64,000 nt of DNA from Alcanivorax sp. Its GTDB lineage: Bacteria > Pseudomonadota > Gammaproteobacteria > Pseudomonadales > Alcanivoracaceae. Of the stretch, positions 23,297 through 32,271 are shown piece after piece (positions within the stretch are counted from its first letter, which is position 1; every line of letters starts with the position of its first letter). The translations under genes and the position numbers were made by a program. The stretch is from assembly GCF_002726155.1 (NCBI RefSeq), contig NZ_PBSH01000053.1:1-64000 (forward strand), read 5' to 3'. Below the pieces are notes generated by a model. That model did no database searches, was not told the origin of the DNA, and saw nothing but the letters and a program-made list of their open reading frames with translations.

Positions 23297-25150
23297 ATGT
23301 TGTTTCGTTCCGTTGCGGTCAGTGCCGCGATGTCTTTGTGCGCGTGGCCGTTGTTTGCCTACGCTGAACCCGCGCAGTCCGATAATGCTGCGGCTTTGCA
23401 AGTTTCGATGCTCGACCCGGTGGTGGTTACACCGACGCTGACCAGCCGCACCACGGAGGCGTCACTGTCGTCAGTGACGGTGATCGATGAGAAACAGTTG
23501 CGCGAGCGTCAGCCGCAGGACATGACCGAGATGCTGCGCGGGCAGCCCGGTGTGGATATCACCGGCAACGGTGCCTTCGGCAAAGCCACCAGTGTGTACC
23601 TCAGGGGGACCGGGAGCAGCTCCACGTTATTGATGGTTGATGGGGTGCGTCTGCGCTCCGCCACCGCCGGTAGCCCGTCATGGCAGTTCTTGCCGACCAC
23701 GTTGATTGACCGTATCGAAATCGTGCGTGGGCCCCGTGGCAGCCTCTATGGCGCCGATGCTGTGGGTGGGGTGGTGCAGGTCTTTACTCCGGGTGCCCGT
23801 GATCTGAGCAATGAACAGACTGGCTGGATGGAATTGGGCGGCGGATCCTTCAATAGTCGCCGGGTTGCGGCCGGGGCCCAGGGCGAACAGGACGGCACCC
23901 GTTATAACGTGGCGGTGGACCGCTTCGATACCGATGGCACGGAAATCCGTGAGGGCAGTGAAGACCGTGGTTATGACAATACCTCGGCAGTGGCTCGGGT
24001 CACTCACCGTTTTGATAACGATGCGGAAATCGGCGTGTTCGGTTTTCGGGCGGCGGGCAGTACCGAATTTGAAGGCAGCACCCCCGAGCAGGAAAAAGTG
24101 ACCGATTACGCCATGCAGATTGCGGGCGTGAAAGGGCAGGTGTGGGTGACGGAAAGCTGGCTGAGCAAACTTATCCTCAGTGATGCCCGTGACGAGAATG
24201 AGAATTTCACCGACGGCGATCGGGACAGCATCTTTAATACCCGCAGCCGGGCGGCGAACTGGCAGAATATTTTTGCGCTGGGGAACCACCAATTGGTAGT
24301 CGGTGCCGATTACTTGCAGGACCTGGTGGACAGCACCACGCTGTATTCGGAAGACGAGCGCGAAAACACGGCGGGTTTTGCTCAGCTGTTGCTGAACTTC
24401 GGTGCCTTCGATGTGCAGGCCAGCGGCCGCTACGATGATAACGAAGCCTATGGCAGCGAGACCACCGGCGGCCTGGCGGTGGGCTACAAGCTGGATGCGA
24501 ATCATCGGCTACGGGCCAGTTATGGCACCGCCTTTCGCGCGCCGACCTTCAATGATCTGTATTTCCCGGGGTTTGGCAACGATCAGTTGGACCCGGAAAG
24601 CTCACAAAGCACGGAAGTGGGAGTGCGCGGCCAGTATCAGCATTGGTACTGGGACATTGCCGCCTACCAGACGGACGTGGATGACCTGATTGCCTATGCC
24701 TTGCAAGGGGGGCGTTACGCACCGTTCAATGTGAACCGGGCGCGTATTCGTGGTGCGGAGCTGGCCGTGGGCGTGGATATCAACCAATGGCGCGCCGGGG
24801 CTGCCTTCACTGCCCAGGATCCGGAAGACCGGGACACCGGCCTGGTGCTGCAGCGCCAGTCACAACGCAGTTTCCGTTTTGATCTGGATCGGGCCGTGGG
24901 AGAGTTCTCGCTGGGCGGCAGCGTGGTGTTGCAAGGCCACCGTTATAACGATGCCGATAACGACGTGCGGCTGTCCGGCTTTGGCCTGCTGGATCTGCGG
25001 GCAGGCTGGAATTTCGCGCCCAACTGGTCCACCCGCTTGGCGGTAAAAAACGTGCTCGATAAGGAATACACCACCGCACAGAATTTTGGTGGTTGGAACT
25101 ATATGAACGCAGGACGTTCGGTAATGTTGAGCCTGCGCTACGATAGGTAG
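23297..25150 (+). CDS. btuB: TonB-dependent vitamin B12 receptor BtuB
   Basis: A 617-residue outer-membrane receptor importing cobalamin with TonB energy. The signal peptide ends near FAYAEP. A TonB-box-like VVVTPTL is at the mature N-terminus. The plug domain follows (RQPQDMTEMLRGQPGVDI, GTGSSSTLLMVDGVRL, IDRIEIVRGPRGSLYGADA), then a 22-strand-type barrel ending LRYDR. The barrel segment YGTAFRAPTFNDLYFPGFGN is typical for BtuB. The riboswitch upstream and btuFCD downstream confirm the substrate. The ATG at 23297 is chosen over the upstream GTG for its ribosome site and signal peptide. Confidence 0.95.
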   Translation: MLFRSVAVSAAMSLCAWPLFAYAEPAQSDNAAALQVSMLDPVVVTPTLTSRTTEASLSSVTVIDEKQLRERQPQDMTEMLRGQPGVDITGNGAFGKATSVYLRGTGSSSTLLMVDGVRLRSATAGSPSWQFLPTTLIDRIEIVRGPRGSLYGADAVGGVVQVFTPGARDLSNEQTGWMELGGGSFNSRRVAAGAQGEQDGTRYNVAVDRFDTDGTEIREGSEDRGYDNTSAVARVTHRFDNDAEIGVFGFRAAGSTEFEGSTPEQEKVTDYAMQIAGVKGQVWVTESWLSKLILSDARDENENFTDGDRDSIFNTRSRAANWQNIFALGNHQLVVGADYLQDLVDSTTLYSEDERENTAGFAQLLLNFGAFDVQASGRYDDNEAYGSETTGGLAVGYKLDANHRLRASYGTAFRAPTFNDLYFPGFGNDQLDPESSQSTEVGVRGQYQHWYWDIAAYQTDVDDLIAYALQGGRYAPFNVNRARIRGAELAVGVDINQWRAGAAFTAQDPEDRDTGLVLQRQSQRSFRFDLDRAVGEFSLGGSVVLQGHRYNDADNDVRLSGFGLLDLRAGWNFAPNWSTRLAVKNVLDKEYTTAQNFGGWNYMNAGRSVMLSLRYDR

Positions 25151-25177
25151 TGCAGAACAATCAGATGGAGTGAGTGG

Positions 25178-26059
25178 ATGCGCGTTTTACGTTGGGGGTT
25201 ATTGCTGCCAATGCTGGCCCTGTTTCACACGGCCATGGCGGCGGTGTGTGTCACCGACGATACCCAGCGTGAACTCTGTCTGGACAAGCCGGCCAGCCGC
25301 ATCATTGCCTTGTCTCCGGGCGCTACCGAGCTGCTGTTTGCGGCAGGGGCCGGTGAACAGATGGTGGGGGCGGTAAGCTTCAGCGATTACCCGCCAGCGG
25401 CGAAAAAATTACCGCGGGTGGGGAGTTACAAACGCCTGGATCTGGAAGCCGTGTTGGCGCTGGATCCGGACCTGATTGTGGCCTGGCACAGTGGCAATCC
25501 GCTACCTCAGGTGGAGCAGCTGAAAGCGCTGGGGTTGCCGGTGTATTACAGCGAACCACGCCGCTTTGCGGATGTGAGCACCACGCTGGAACGGTTTGCC
25601 CGGCTGGCCGGGACGGAACAGGTTGGCAAGGGGGCAGCGGATGCTTTCCGCGCGGGCATTGATGCCCTGCGTGAGCGTTACGCGGATGCGGCGAAAGTCA
25701 GCGTGTTTTATCAGGTGTGGGAAGAGCCGTTGATGACGGTGAACCGTGAGCATCTGATCAGTGAAGCGATTCAGGTTTGTGGCGGAGTAAACGTGTTCGC
25801 CGATCTGCCCACGCTGGCGCCGCGTATCAGCAAGGAGTCGGTGCTGGAGAAAAACCCACAGGCCATTGTTGCGGGCGGCATGGGCGAAGATGACCCCGGC
25901 TGGCTGGATCCCTGGCGGCAGTTTGCCACCCTGCAGGCGGTGAAAAACGACAATCTGTTTTTTGTTTCGCCCTCCACATTGCAGCGGCCCACGCCGCAAA
26001 TGCTGACAGGTGCCCGTACCCTGTGCCGGCACCTGGATTCTGCTCGTGCCCGCCAGTAA
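25178..26059 (+). CDS. btuF: B12 periplasmic binding protein BtuF
   Basis: A 293-residue class III solute-binding protein delivering B12 to BtuCD. The signal peptide ends AMAAVC. The body has IIALSPGATELLFAAGAGEQMVG, DYPPAAKKLPRVGSY, LDLEAVLALDPDLIVAW, and the C-lobe ISEAIQVCGGVNVF and LTGARTLC. The YQVWEEPLMTVN segment is typical of cobalamin-binding members. Twenty-seven bases separate it from btuB, and its 3' end overlaps the btuC start by 14 bp. Confidence 0.92.
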   Translation: MRVLRWGLLLPMLALFHTAMAAVCVTDDTQRELCLDKPASRIIALSPGATELLFAAGAGEQMVGAVSFSDYPPAAKKLPRVGSYKRLDLEAVLALDPDLIVAWHSGNPLPQVEQLKALGLPVYYSEPRRFADVSTTLERFARLAGTEQVGKGAADAFRAGIDALRERYADAAKVSVFYQVWEEPLMTVNREHLISEAIQVCGGVNVFADLPTLAPRISKESVLEKNPQAIVAGGMGEDDPGWLDPWRQFATLQAVKNDNLFFVSPSTLQRPTPQMLTGARTLCRHLDSARARQ

Positions 26060-27026
26060 GCAGCGGGCGCTTCCCGCCCTGTTGGGGCTGACGGGTTTGG
26101 GGCTGCTGGCGCTGTTGTTGTCGGTGGCGGTGGGCAGTGTGTCGATTTCGCTACAGGACCTGTGGGCGGTGGCGACCGGTGGCGGCAGTGAACTGTACCG
26201 GGAGCTGATCGTGTCGCTGCGTGCCCCCCGTGCGCTGGCGGCCTTTTCTACCGGGGGGCTGCTGGCATTGGCCGGGGCCCTGATGCAGGTGCTGTTGCGT
26301 AATCCGCTGGCGGACCCCTATGTGTTGGGTATTTCCGGTGGTGCGGCCGTTGGTGCGCTGGGGGCCATGTTGATTGGTGGCGGTTTGGCGCTGGTGTCCG
26401 GCTCAGCGTTTGCTGGCGCCTTGCTGTCCACCCTGCTGGTGTTTGGTCTGGCGCAAGGTGGCGGAGGCTGGACCCCGACGCGACTGCTGCTGACCGGCGT
26501 AGTGGTGGCCGCCGGTTGGGGCGCAGTGATTACCTTCATGTTGACCATGAGCCCGGCGGATCGACTGCCGGGCATGCTGTATTGGCTGATGGGCGATTTG
26601 AGTTACGCCCGTGCGCCCTATGGTGCCTGGCTGGTATTGATTCCGGCGGTGCTGCTCACGTTGCCACTGGGGCGCAGTCTTAATGTGCTGGCGCGGGGGC
26701 CGTTACAGGCGGCGGCGCTGGGCATTGCGGTAAAGCCGCTGGAGTGGCTGGTGTATATCCTCGCCAGCCTGCTGACCGCAGTGGCGGTGACCACGGCGGG
26801 CAGTGTGGGCTTTGTCGGCTTGATTGTGCCGCATATGCTGCGGCTGTTGCTGGGCAATGATCAGCGAATCATTTTGCCCGCCAGTGTGCTGGCCGGCGGC
26901 ACCTTGCTGACCGTGGCCGATACGCTGGCACGCACGGTGATGGCGCCGGAGCAGTTGCCGGTAGGGGTGATAACGGCCTTGCTGGGTGTGCCCACGTTCC
27001 TGTTTTTGCTGCATCGCAGTCGCTGA
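26046..27026 (+). CDS. btuC: B12 ABC transporter permease BtuC (FecCD family)
   Basis: A 326-residue permease of the FecCD family with about ten membrane helices. Diagnostic segments are LRAPRALAAFSTGGLLALAGALMQ, RNPLADPYVLGISGGAAVGA, the ATPase-coupling helix near RGPLQAAALGIAV, and GSVGFVGLIVPHMLRLLLGNDQR. GTG at 26046 is the most likely start, inside the btuF 3' end; an earlier ATG at 26010 would add 12 residues without a membrane role. It is followed by btuD after 44 bp. Confidence 0.9.
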   Translation: MPASKQRALPALLGLTGLGLLALLLSVAVGSVSISLQDLWAVATGGGSELYRELIVSLRAPRALAAFSTGGLLALAGALMQVLLRNPLADPYVLGISGGAAVGALGAMLIGGGLALVSGSAFAGALLSTLLVFGLAQGGGGWTPTRLLLTGVVVAAGWGAVITFMLTMSPADRLPGMLYWLMGDLSYARAPYGAWLVLIPAVLLTLPLGRSLNVLARGPLQAAALGIAVKPLEWLVYILASLLTAVAVTTAGSVGFVGLIVPHMLRLLLGNDQRIILPASVLAGGTLLTVADTLARTVMAPEQLPVGVITALLGVPTFLFLLHRSR

Positions 27027-27070
27027 TTGATGAGGGGCAAAGCCCCCCTGCAACCCGAACGGAGAGCGCC

Positions 27071-27835
27071 ATGGCGGTGCTGGACATTGAAAATCTGATT
27101 GTCGATATCCCGGGTCGCGCGGATGGCGAGCCTCTTAATTTGCAGGTGAAATCCGGCCAGCGCTGGGGCGTGTTGGGGCCAAATGGGGCGGGCAAAACGT
27201 CATTGCTGCATACCCTCGCGGGTTTGCGGCCACCGCGACGTGGCCAGGTGATTCTCAATGGTTCACCGCTGGCAAGCCTGTCGCGCCGAGAGGTGGCCCG
27301 GCAGGTGGCGGTGGTGTTCCAGGAGCGTCAGGACAGCTTCCCTGCCACGGTGATGGAAACGGTTCTGATAGGCCGCCATCCTTTTCTGTCTGCCTGGCAA
27401 CGCGAGAGCGCTGAGGATATTCGTTTCGCTCAAGAGGCGTTGTCTGCGTTGTCGTTGAACCTGCTCAAGGATCGCCTGGTGAGTACCTTGTCCGGCGGTG
27501 AACGGCAGCGGGTTTCCATTGCCACGGCGCTGACCCAGCAGCCAACCATCTGGCTGGCGGATGAGCCCACCAATCATCTGGATCTGCATCATCAGGTAGC
27601 GGTCATGGAGTTGCTGGATCAGCAGGCAGATAACGGCGCTGCTGTCTTCATGTGCTTGCACGATCTGAATCTGGCAGCCCGTTGGTGTGATCACTTGTTG
27701 TTGCTGTATCCGGATGGGGAGCTGTGTTTCGGCCCGGCACAAACCATGTTGGTGCCGGCAGCACTGGAGCGTCTTTACGACCAGAAACTGGTGGTAGGGC
27801 AAGTGAATGGAGTGCCGGTGTTTGTGCCGGGGTAA
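27071..27835 (+). CDS. btuD: B12 ABC transporter ATPase BtuD
   Basis: A 254-residue ABC ATPase. Walker A is GPNGAGKTSLL (about residues 37-47), the Q-loop is VVFQERQDSF, the signature is LSGGERQRVSIA, Walker B is IWLADEPTNHLD, and the switch histidine is in CLHDLNLAARWCDH. It powers BtuC; the 5'-adjacent btuF and btuC define the substrate. GGAGAG precedes the ATG. The GTG directly after its stop could also start the cbiA frame. Confidence 0.92.
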   Translation: MAVLDIENLIVDIPGRADGEPLNLQVKSGQRWGVLGPNGAGKTSLLHTLAGLRPPRRGQVILNGSPLASLSRREVARQVAVVFQERQDSFPATVMETVLIGRHPFLSAWQRESAEDIRFAQEALSALSLNLLKDRLVSTLSGGERQRVSIATALTQQPTIWLADEPTNHLDLHHQVAVMELLDQQADNGAAVFMCLHDLNLAARWCDHLLLLYPDGELCFGPAQTMLVPAALERLYDQKLVVGQVNGVPVFVPG

Positions 27836-27868
27836 GTGCGTCAGCAGTCGCTGGGGCGATCAAACGCG

Positions 27869-29245
27869 ATGAGTTATACGATGCCAACCTTGTTGAATGC
27901 CTCGGTGCCGGCGGCGTTGATTAGCGCACCCGGTTCCGGGCAGGGAAAATCCCTGATTACCGCAGCACTGGCAAGGCTGCACCGCAATGCGGGGCGCCGG
28001 GTCCGCGTGTTCAAATTCGGTCCGGATTATCTGGATCCGATGATTCTGGAGCAGGCCAGCGGCGCGCCGGTGTACCAGTTGCAACCCTGGATGACCGGTG
28101 AGGATGAATGTCGCTGGCGGCTGGTACAGGCCGCGCAAGACGCCGATCTGATTCTGGTAGAAGGTGCCATGGGCTTGTTTGACGGCACCCCATCCAGTGC
28201 CGACCTGGCGGTGCTGGCGGGCATTCCGGCGTTGCCGGTGATTGATGCCTGGGGCATGGCGCAAACGTTCGGTGCCATTGCTCTGGGGTTGTCGAGTTAC
28301 CGCGATGATCTGGTCGTTAACGAGGTGATTGCTAACCGGGTGGCCAGCCAGCGCCATGGCGACCTGGTACGCGAGGGAATGCCTGCGGGTGTGACCTTGC
28401 TGGGCTCGGTGCCACGACATGCGGCCATGACATTGCCCGAACGACACCTTGGGCTGGTGCAGGCCCACGAGTTGGCAGATCTGGATGCACTGTTGGATGA
28501 GGCTGCTGCGGTGTTGCAAGACGCAGGTCTGGATCGATTGCCGCAAACGGTGCATTTTTCTGCGCCCGCTCCCGAGCCGTTGCCACCCTTGTTGAAAGGC
28601 TGCCGTATCGGTATTGCCCGTGATGCAGCGTTTGCGTTTATTTATCCGGCCAATCTGGATGCACTGCGGGAGATGGGCGCGACCCTGACGTTTTTTTCTC
28701 CGCTGCAGGAAACCGCGTTGCCTGATGTCGATGCGTTATGGCTACCTGGCGGTTACCCGGAACTGCACGGGGAAGCGTTGGCCAGGAATGCCGCTATGGG
28801 CGATGCCATTCGCGACCACCATGCTGCCGGCAAACCGATTCTGGCGGAGTGTGGCGGGTTGATGAGTTGTATGGCGACCCTGGTAGACGGTGAGGAAAAG
28901 CGCCATGCCGGTTTCGGACTCTTGCCGGGTGAAGCGTTTTTGACAAAGAAACTGCATGGGTTGGGAATGCAGGCGCTGGCCACTCCCCGTGGGGAATTAC
29001 GTGGCCACACTTTTCACCATGGCAGTTTGTCCACACCACTGACGCCGGCCATTTTTAGCCGTAAACAAACGGGTACAGAAGGCGAGTCGGTTTATCAGGA
29101 CAAGGGCCTGGTGGCGAGCTTCTTCCATGGTTATTTCCCTTCAGCGCCGCAAGTCGTGGCGGATATTTTTAGCGGGCAATTCCGTGCCGGCCCCCTTTCC
29201 CCTGATCACAATACCCCCTCTCAAACAGGATCCGACCATGCGTGA
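27869..29245 (+). CDS. cbiA: cobyrinate a,c-diamide synthase CbiA (CobB)
   Basis: A 458-residue amidotransferase that amidates side chains a and c of the corrin ring using glutamine and ATP. The N-terminal ATP domain has APGSGQGKSLITAAL (P-loop variant), KFGPDYLDPM and VEGAMGLFDG. The C-terminal type-1 glutaminase domain has LPGGYPELHGE, nucleophile cysteine in ECGGLMSC, and GLLPGE with HTFHHGSL. The start is uncertain: ATG 27869 is given, with GTG 27836 and ATG 27881 possible. It overlaps the cobO start by eight bases. No corrin ring synthesis genes are in the window. Confidence 0.9.
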   Translation: MSYTMPTLLNASVPAALISAPGSGQGKSLITAALARLHRNAGRRVRVFKFGPDYLDPMILEQASGAPVYQLQPWMTGEDECRWRLVQAAQDADLILVEGAMGLFDGTPSSADLAVLAGIPALPVIDAWGMAQTFGAIALGLSSYRDDLVVNEVIANRVASQRHGDLVREGMPAGVTLLGSVPRHAAMTLPERHLGLVQAHELADLDALLDEAAAVLQDAGLDRLPQTVHFSAPAPEPLPPLLKGCRIGIARDAAFAFIYPANLDALREMGATLTFFSPLQETALPDVDALWLPGGYPELHGEALARNAAMGDAIRDHHAAGKPILAECGGLMSCMATLVDGEEKRHAGFGLLPGEAFLTKKLHGLGMQALATPRGELRGHTFHHGSLSTPLTPAIFSRKQTGTEGESVYQDKGLVASFFHGYFPSAPQVVADIFSGQFRAGPLSPDHNTPSQTGSDHA

Positions 29246-29849
29246 TGATGCGAAAACCCCAGAGCGCCATGCTTACCGCATGGCAAAGAAACAGGAAATC
29301 ATGCAGCAACGCATTGCCAATGCGGACAAGGAACAGGGCATCCTGCTGGTGCTGACCGGGCCGGGCAAGGGCAAAAGCAGTTCCGGTTTCGGCATGGTGG
29401 CGCGGGCACTGGGTCATGGCATGAAAGTGGGTGTGGTGCAGTTTATTAAAGGCGCCTTCAGTACCGGCGAAGAGGCCTTTTTCCGTGATCTGCCCAATGT
29501 GGATTATCACGTGATGGGTGAAGGCTATACCTGGGATACCCAGGACCGGGAGCGGGATGTGGCGGCCGCCAGTGCGGCGTGGGATGTCGCCAGTGCCATG
29601 CTGCGTGATGACAGCTATCACATGGTGCTGCTGGATGAACTCAATATCGCATTGCGCTACGAATACCTCGATCTGGATCGGGTGCTGGACGACCTGCAAA
29701 ATCGCCCGGCCATGCAGCACGCCGTGGTCACCGGCCGCTATGCGCCAAAGGAGCTGATTGAACTGGCAGATACCGTCACCGAAATGAAAGTGGTGAAGCA
29801 TGCGTTCAAGGACCTGGGGGTGAAAGCGCAGAAGGGCGTGGAGCTGTGA
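29238..29849 (+). CDS. cobO: corrinoid adenosyltransferase CobO (BtuR/CobA type)
   Basis: A 203-residue ATP:co(I)rrinoid adenosyltransferase. The P-loop is GPGKGKSSSGFGM, followed by VGVVQFIKGAF, the GEGYTWDTQDRERD substrate loop, VLLDELNIALRYEYLD (Walker B) and VTGRYAPKELIELADTVTEM. It adds the upper adenosyl ligand. The ATG at 29238 overlaps the cbiA stop. The long upstream frame lies inside cbiA and is not used. Heptad element E directly follows. Confidence 0.95.
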   Translation: MRDDAKTPERHAYRMAKKQEIMQQRIANADKEQGILLVLTGPGKGKSSSGFGMVARALGHGMKVGVVQFIKGAFSTGEEAFFRDLPNVDYHVMGEGYTWDTQDRERDVAAASAAWDVASAMLRDDSYHMVLLDELNIALRYEYLDLDRVLDDLQNRPAMQHAVVTGRYAPKELIELADTVTEMKVVKHAFKDLGVKAQKGVEL

Positions 29850-29854
29850 AGAGC

Positions 29855-30008
29855 AGTTCAAAGTGTAAAGTTCAAAGTTTAAAAGCGCGGGAGAAGTTCT
29901 CTGTTTTTCATGTCTGTGCCCGCGTCAATGCCACTAGGCGCGGTGATGGCGTTGACGTAATCAAGAGAGATGGAATGCGTTTCAACTTTGAACTTTTAAC
30001 TTTCAACT
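29855..30008. repeat. heptad inverted-array element E (AT-type, intra-operon)
   Basis: Left arm: AGTTCAA, AGTGTAA, AGTTCAA and AGTTTAA at 29855, 29862, 29869 and 29876. Right arm: TTCAACT, TTGAACT, TTTAACT and TTCAACT at 29981, 29988, 29995 and 30002. The core contains GCGCGGG...CCCGCG, shared with element F in inverse orientation. It lies between the co-directional cobO and cobQ genes, 14 bp before the cobQ ATG. Confidence 0.88.
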
Positions 30009-30021
30009 CAGGGTTTTTCTC

Positions 30022-31479
30022 ATGCGGACCCTGATGGTGCAGGGCTGCACCTCCGATGCGGGAAAGAGCACGGTGGTGGCGGCGCTATGCCGGTGGTTCG
30101 CGCAGCGGGGATATTCGGTGGCGCCGTTCAAGCCGCAGAATATGGCGCTGAACAGCGCGGTGACCGTGGATGGCGGCGAGATTGGTCGTTCTACCGCGTT
30201 GCAGGCGTTGGCCTGCGGGGTAGAGCCGCACAGCGATATGAATCCGGTGCTGCTCAAGCCGCAGACAGACATGGGCGCCCAGGTGATCATTCGCGGCCAG
30301 GTGCTGGGCAATATGCAGGCGCTGGATTATCACGCTTACAAAAAGACCGCCAGTGAAGCGGTGCTGGCGGCCTGGCAGGCGCTCACTTCCCGGTATGATG
30401 TGGTCATCGTGGAAGGCGCGGGTAGCCCGGCGGAAATCAATTTACGTGACAATGACATTGCCAATATGGGCTTTGCCGAGATGGTGGATTGCCCGGTTAT
30501 TCTGGTTGCCGATATCGATCGCGGCGGTGTCTTTGCCCATCTCACCGGTACGCTGGATCTTTTGTCGAAAAGCGAACAGCAGCGCACCCGGGGGTTTGTC
30601 ATCAACCGTTTCCGTGGCGATATTTCCTTGCTGCAGGGCGGGCTGGACTGGCTTGAAGATCGCACCGGTAAACCCGTGTTTGGTGTGCTGCCCTATCTGC
30701 ATGGTCTGACGCTGGATGCGGAAGATGCGGTGGATGAGCAGGGCGAACACGAAACTGATGCCCTCAATGTGGTAGTGCCGCTGTTGCCGCGCATGAGTAA
30801 CCACAATGATTTTGATCCTTTACGCCTGCATCCACAGGTCAATCTGCGGTTCGTGAAAATGGGCGAGCCCTGGCCGGCGGCGGATCTGGTGATCCTCCCC
30901 GGCAGCAAGGCCACCCGTGCGGACCTGGCCTTCCTGCGTGAACAGGGGTGGGACAAACAGATCGAAAAGCATCTGCGTTACGGCGGCAAGGTGCTGGGTA
31001 TTTGCGGTGGTTTTCAGATGCTCGGCGAGCGGATTGATGACCCTGATTCGTTGGAAGGCGAGGCGGGCAGTATGGCTGGCCTGGGATGGTTGCCCATGAC
31101 GACTCGTCTGGTTCCTGGCAAGCAGTTGCGTAATGTGGAAGGGCGTTTTCTGCCGGCGGATACCCGGATTCAGGGGTATGAGATTCACAATGGCATTACC
31201 GAAGGGCCTGCTCTCTTGCGTCCGATGTTGCAGTTTTCACAGCGTCAGGATGGTGCAATCAGCGAGGATAACCAAATAATGGGCTGCTATCTCCACGGCC
31301 TTTTTGACCATGCGCAGGCGGCCACAGCGATCTTGCGGTGGGCGGGGCTGGAAAGCCGTGAAGCGGTGGATTATGACGCGCACCGGCAAGAGGGGCTGGA
31401 TCGTTTGTCGACAATGCTGGATGAGCATATCGATATGGCCGGATTGCTGTCTGCGATGGGTTTGCGTCAGGGGTCATAA
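30022..31479 (+). CDS. cobQ: cobyric acid synthase CobQ (CbiP)
   Basis: A 485-residue glutamine amidotransferase amidating b, d, e and g side chains of adenosylcobyrinate diamide. The N-terminal domain has MVQGCTSDAGKSTVV, FKPQNMALNSAVT, GGEIGRSTALQA and VVIVEGAGSPAEINLRDNDI. The C-terminal glutaminase domain has LPGSKATRADLAFL, the nucleophile in LGICGGFQMLG, and GYEIHNGIT. The ribosome site region overlaps the right edge of element E. It is the last recognised gene of the B12 run. Confidence 0.94.
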   Translation: MRTLMVQGCTSDAGKSTVVAALCRWFAQRGYSVAPFKPQNMALNSAVTVDGGEIGRSTALQALACGVEPHSDMNPVLLKPQTDMGAQVIIRGQVLGNMQALDYHAYKKTASEAVLAAWQALTSRYDVVIVEGAGSPAEINLRDNDIANMGFAEMVDCPVILVADIDRGGVFAHLTGTLDLLSKSEQQRTRGFVINRFRGDISLLQGGLDWLEDRTGKPVFGVLPYLHGLTLDAEDAVDEQGEHETDALNVVVPLLPRMSNHNDFDPLRLHPQVNLRFVKMGEPWPAADLVILPGSKATRADLAFLREQGWDKQIEKHLRYGGKVLGICGGFQMLGERIDDPDSLEGEAGSMAGLGWLPMTTRLVPGKQLRNVEGRFLPADTRIQGYEIHNGITEGPALLRPMLQFSQRQDGAISEDNQIMGCYLHGLFDHAQAATAILRWAGLESREAVDYDAHRQEGLDRLSTMLDEHIDMAGLLSAMGLRQGS

Positions 31480-31575
31480 AAGCCCCTGAGTGTCGTTTTT
31501 GTTTGGCCGGGGATGTGGTAAAAAAAAACTCTATTATTCAAAATTTAAACTCCTCCCTCTGCAATGGAGTACCAG

Positions 31576-32256
31576 ATGCACAAGGATGCGGTGCATGCAG
31601 GGCAAGCCATCTACACGCCTCTCGCCCTGAAACTTTACGACCAAGCAGTGCTCGGTTTGTCTTGCCGTTGGGTGTGGAAATGTCCCGCCAATGTACTGCT
31701 GAGTCACTATCAACAGCACGTTAGCGCTAACCATCTCGATGTGGGTGTCGGGACGGGTTATTTTCTGGATAAAGTCACTTTTCCCTCTCCGTCTCCGAGA
31801 GTGGCACTCATGGATATGAATGCGCACAGTCTCTCCTCGTGCGCGAAACGCATTGCCCGCTATCAGCCGTTGGTTTATCAGTGCAATGTCCTTGAACCCG
31901 TTCAGCTCTCCACTCAGCGCTTCGATTCCCTGGCCATGAACCTGCTGTTGCACTGCTTGCCAGGCAGTATGAGCGACAAGGCTGCAGCGCTGGATAACGT
32001 GCTGCCATTGCTTGCCCCGGGCGCAGTGGTGTTTGGCGCGACCCTGTTGCATGACGGAGTGAATCGTTCCCCGACGGCTAGAGGGTTAATGTCCCTGTAT
32101 AACGCCAAGGGCATTTTCAATAATCGTGATGATAACGATGTGGCGCTTTCTGAGGCGCTGAATTCACGGCTTGATGACGTCAAGGTGAAGATCGAAGGGT
32201 GTGCGGCCTTGTTCTCTGGCCGGGCGCCCGGCGGAAGGGAATCGGATTGCGAGTGA
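31576..32256 (+). CDS. class I SAM-dependent methyltransferase
   Basis: A 226-residue protein with the SAM motif LDVGVGTGYFLD near residue 57, an acidic post-beta-2 residue in ALMDMN, and FDSLAMNLLLHCLPG as the motif II region. GGAG lies eight bases before the ATG at 31576, which is preferred over 31564. The upstream 95 bp is AT-rich, unlike its surroundings. The opening KDAVHAGQAIYTPLALKLYD resembles methyltransferases of uncertain substrate. It is 15 bp ahead of an outer-membrane protein gene and may share its transcript. Confidence 0.78.
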   Translation: MHKDAVHAGQAIYTPLALKLYDQAVLGLSCRWVWKCPANVLLSHYQQHVSANHLDVGVGTGYFLDKVTFPSPSPRVALMDMNAHSLSSCAKRIARYQPLVYQCNVLEPVQLSTQRFDSLAMNLLLHCLPGSMSDKAAALDNVLPLLAPGAVVFGATLLHDGVNRSPTARGLMSLYNAKGIFNNRDDNDVALSEALNSRLDDVKVKIEGCAALFSGRAPGGRESDCE

Positions 32257-32271
32257 GAGGGATGAATAACC

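Noticed and set aside
29127..29237. Longer N-terminus for cobO from an upstream ATG
   Set aside because: It lies inside cbiA coding sequence, and the ATG at 29238 gives the usual CobO length and N-terminus.
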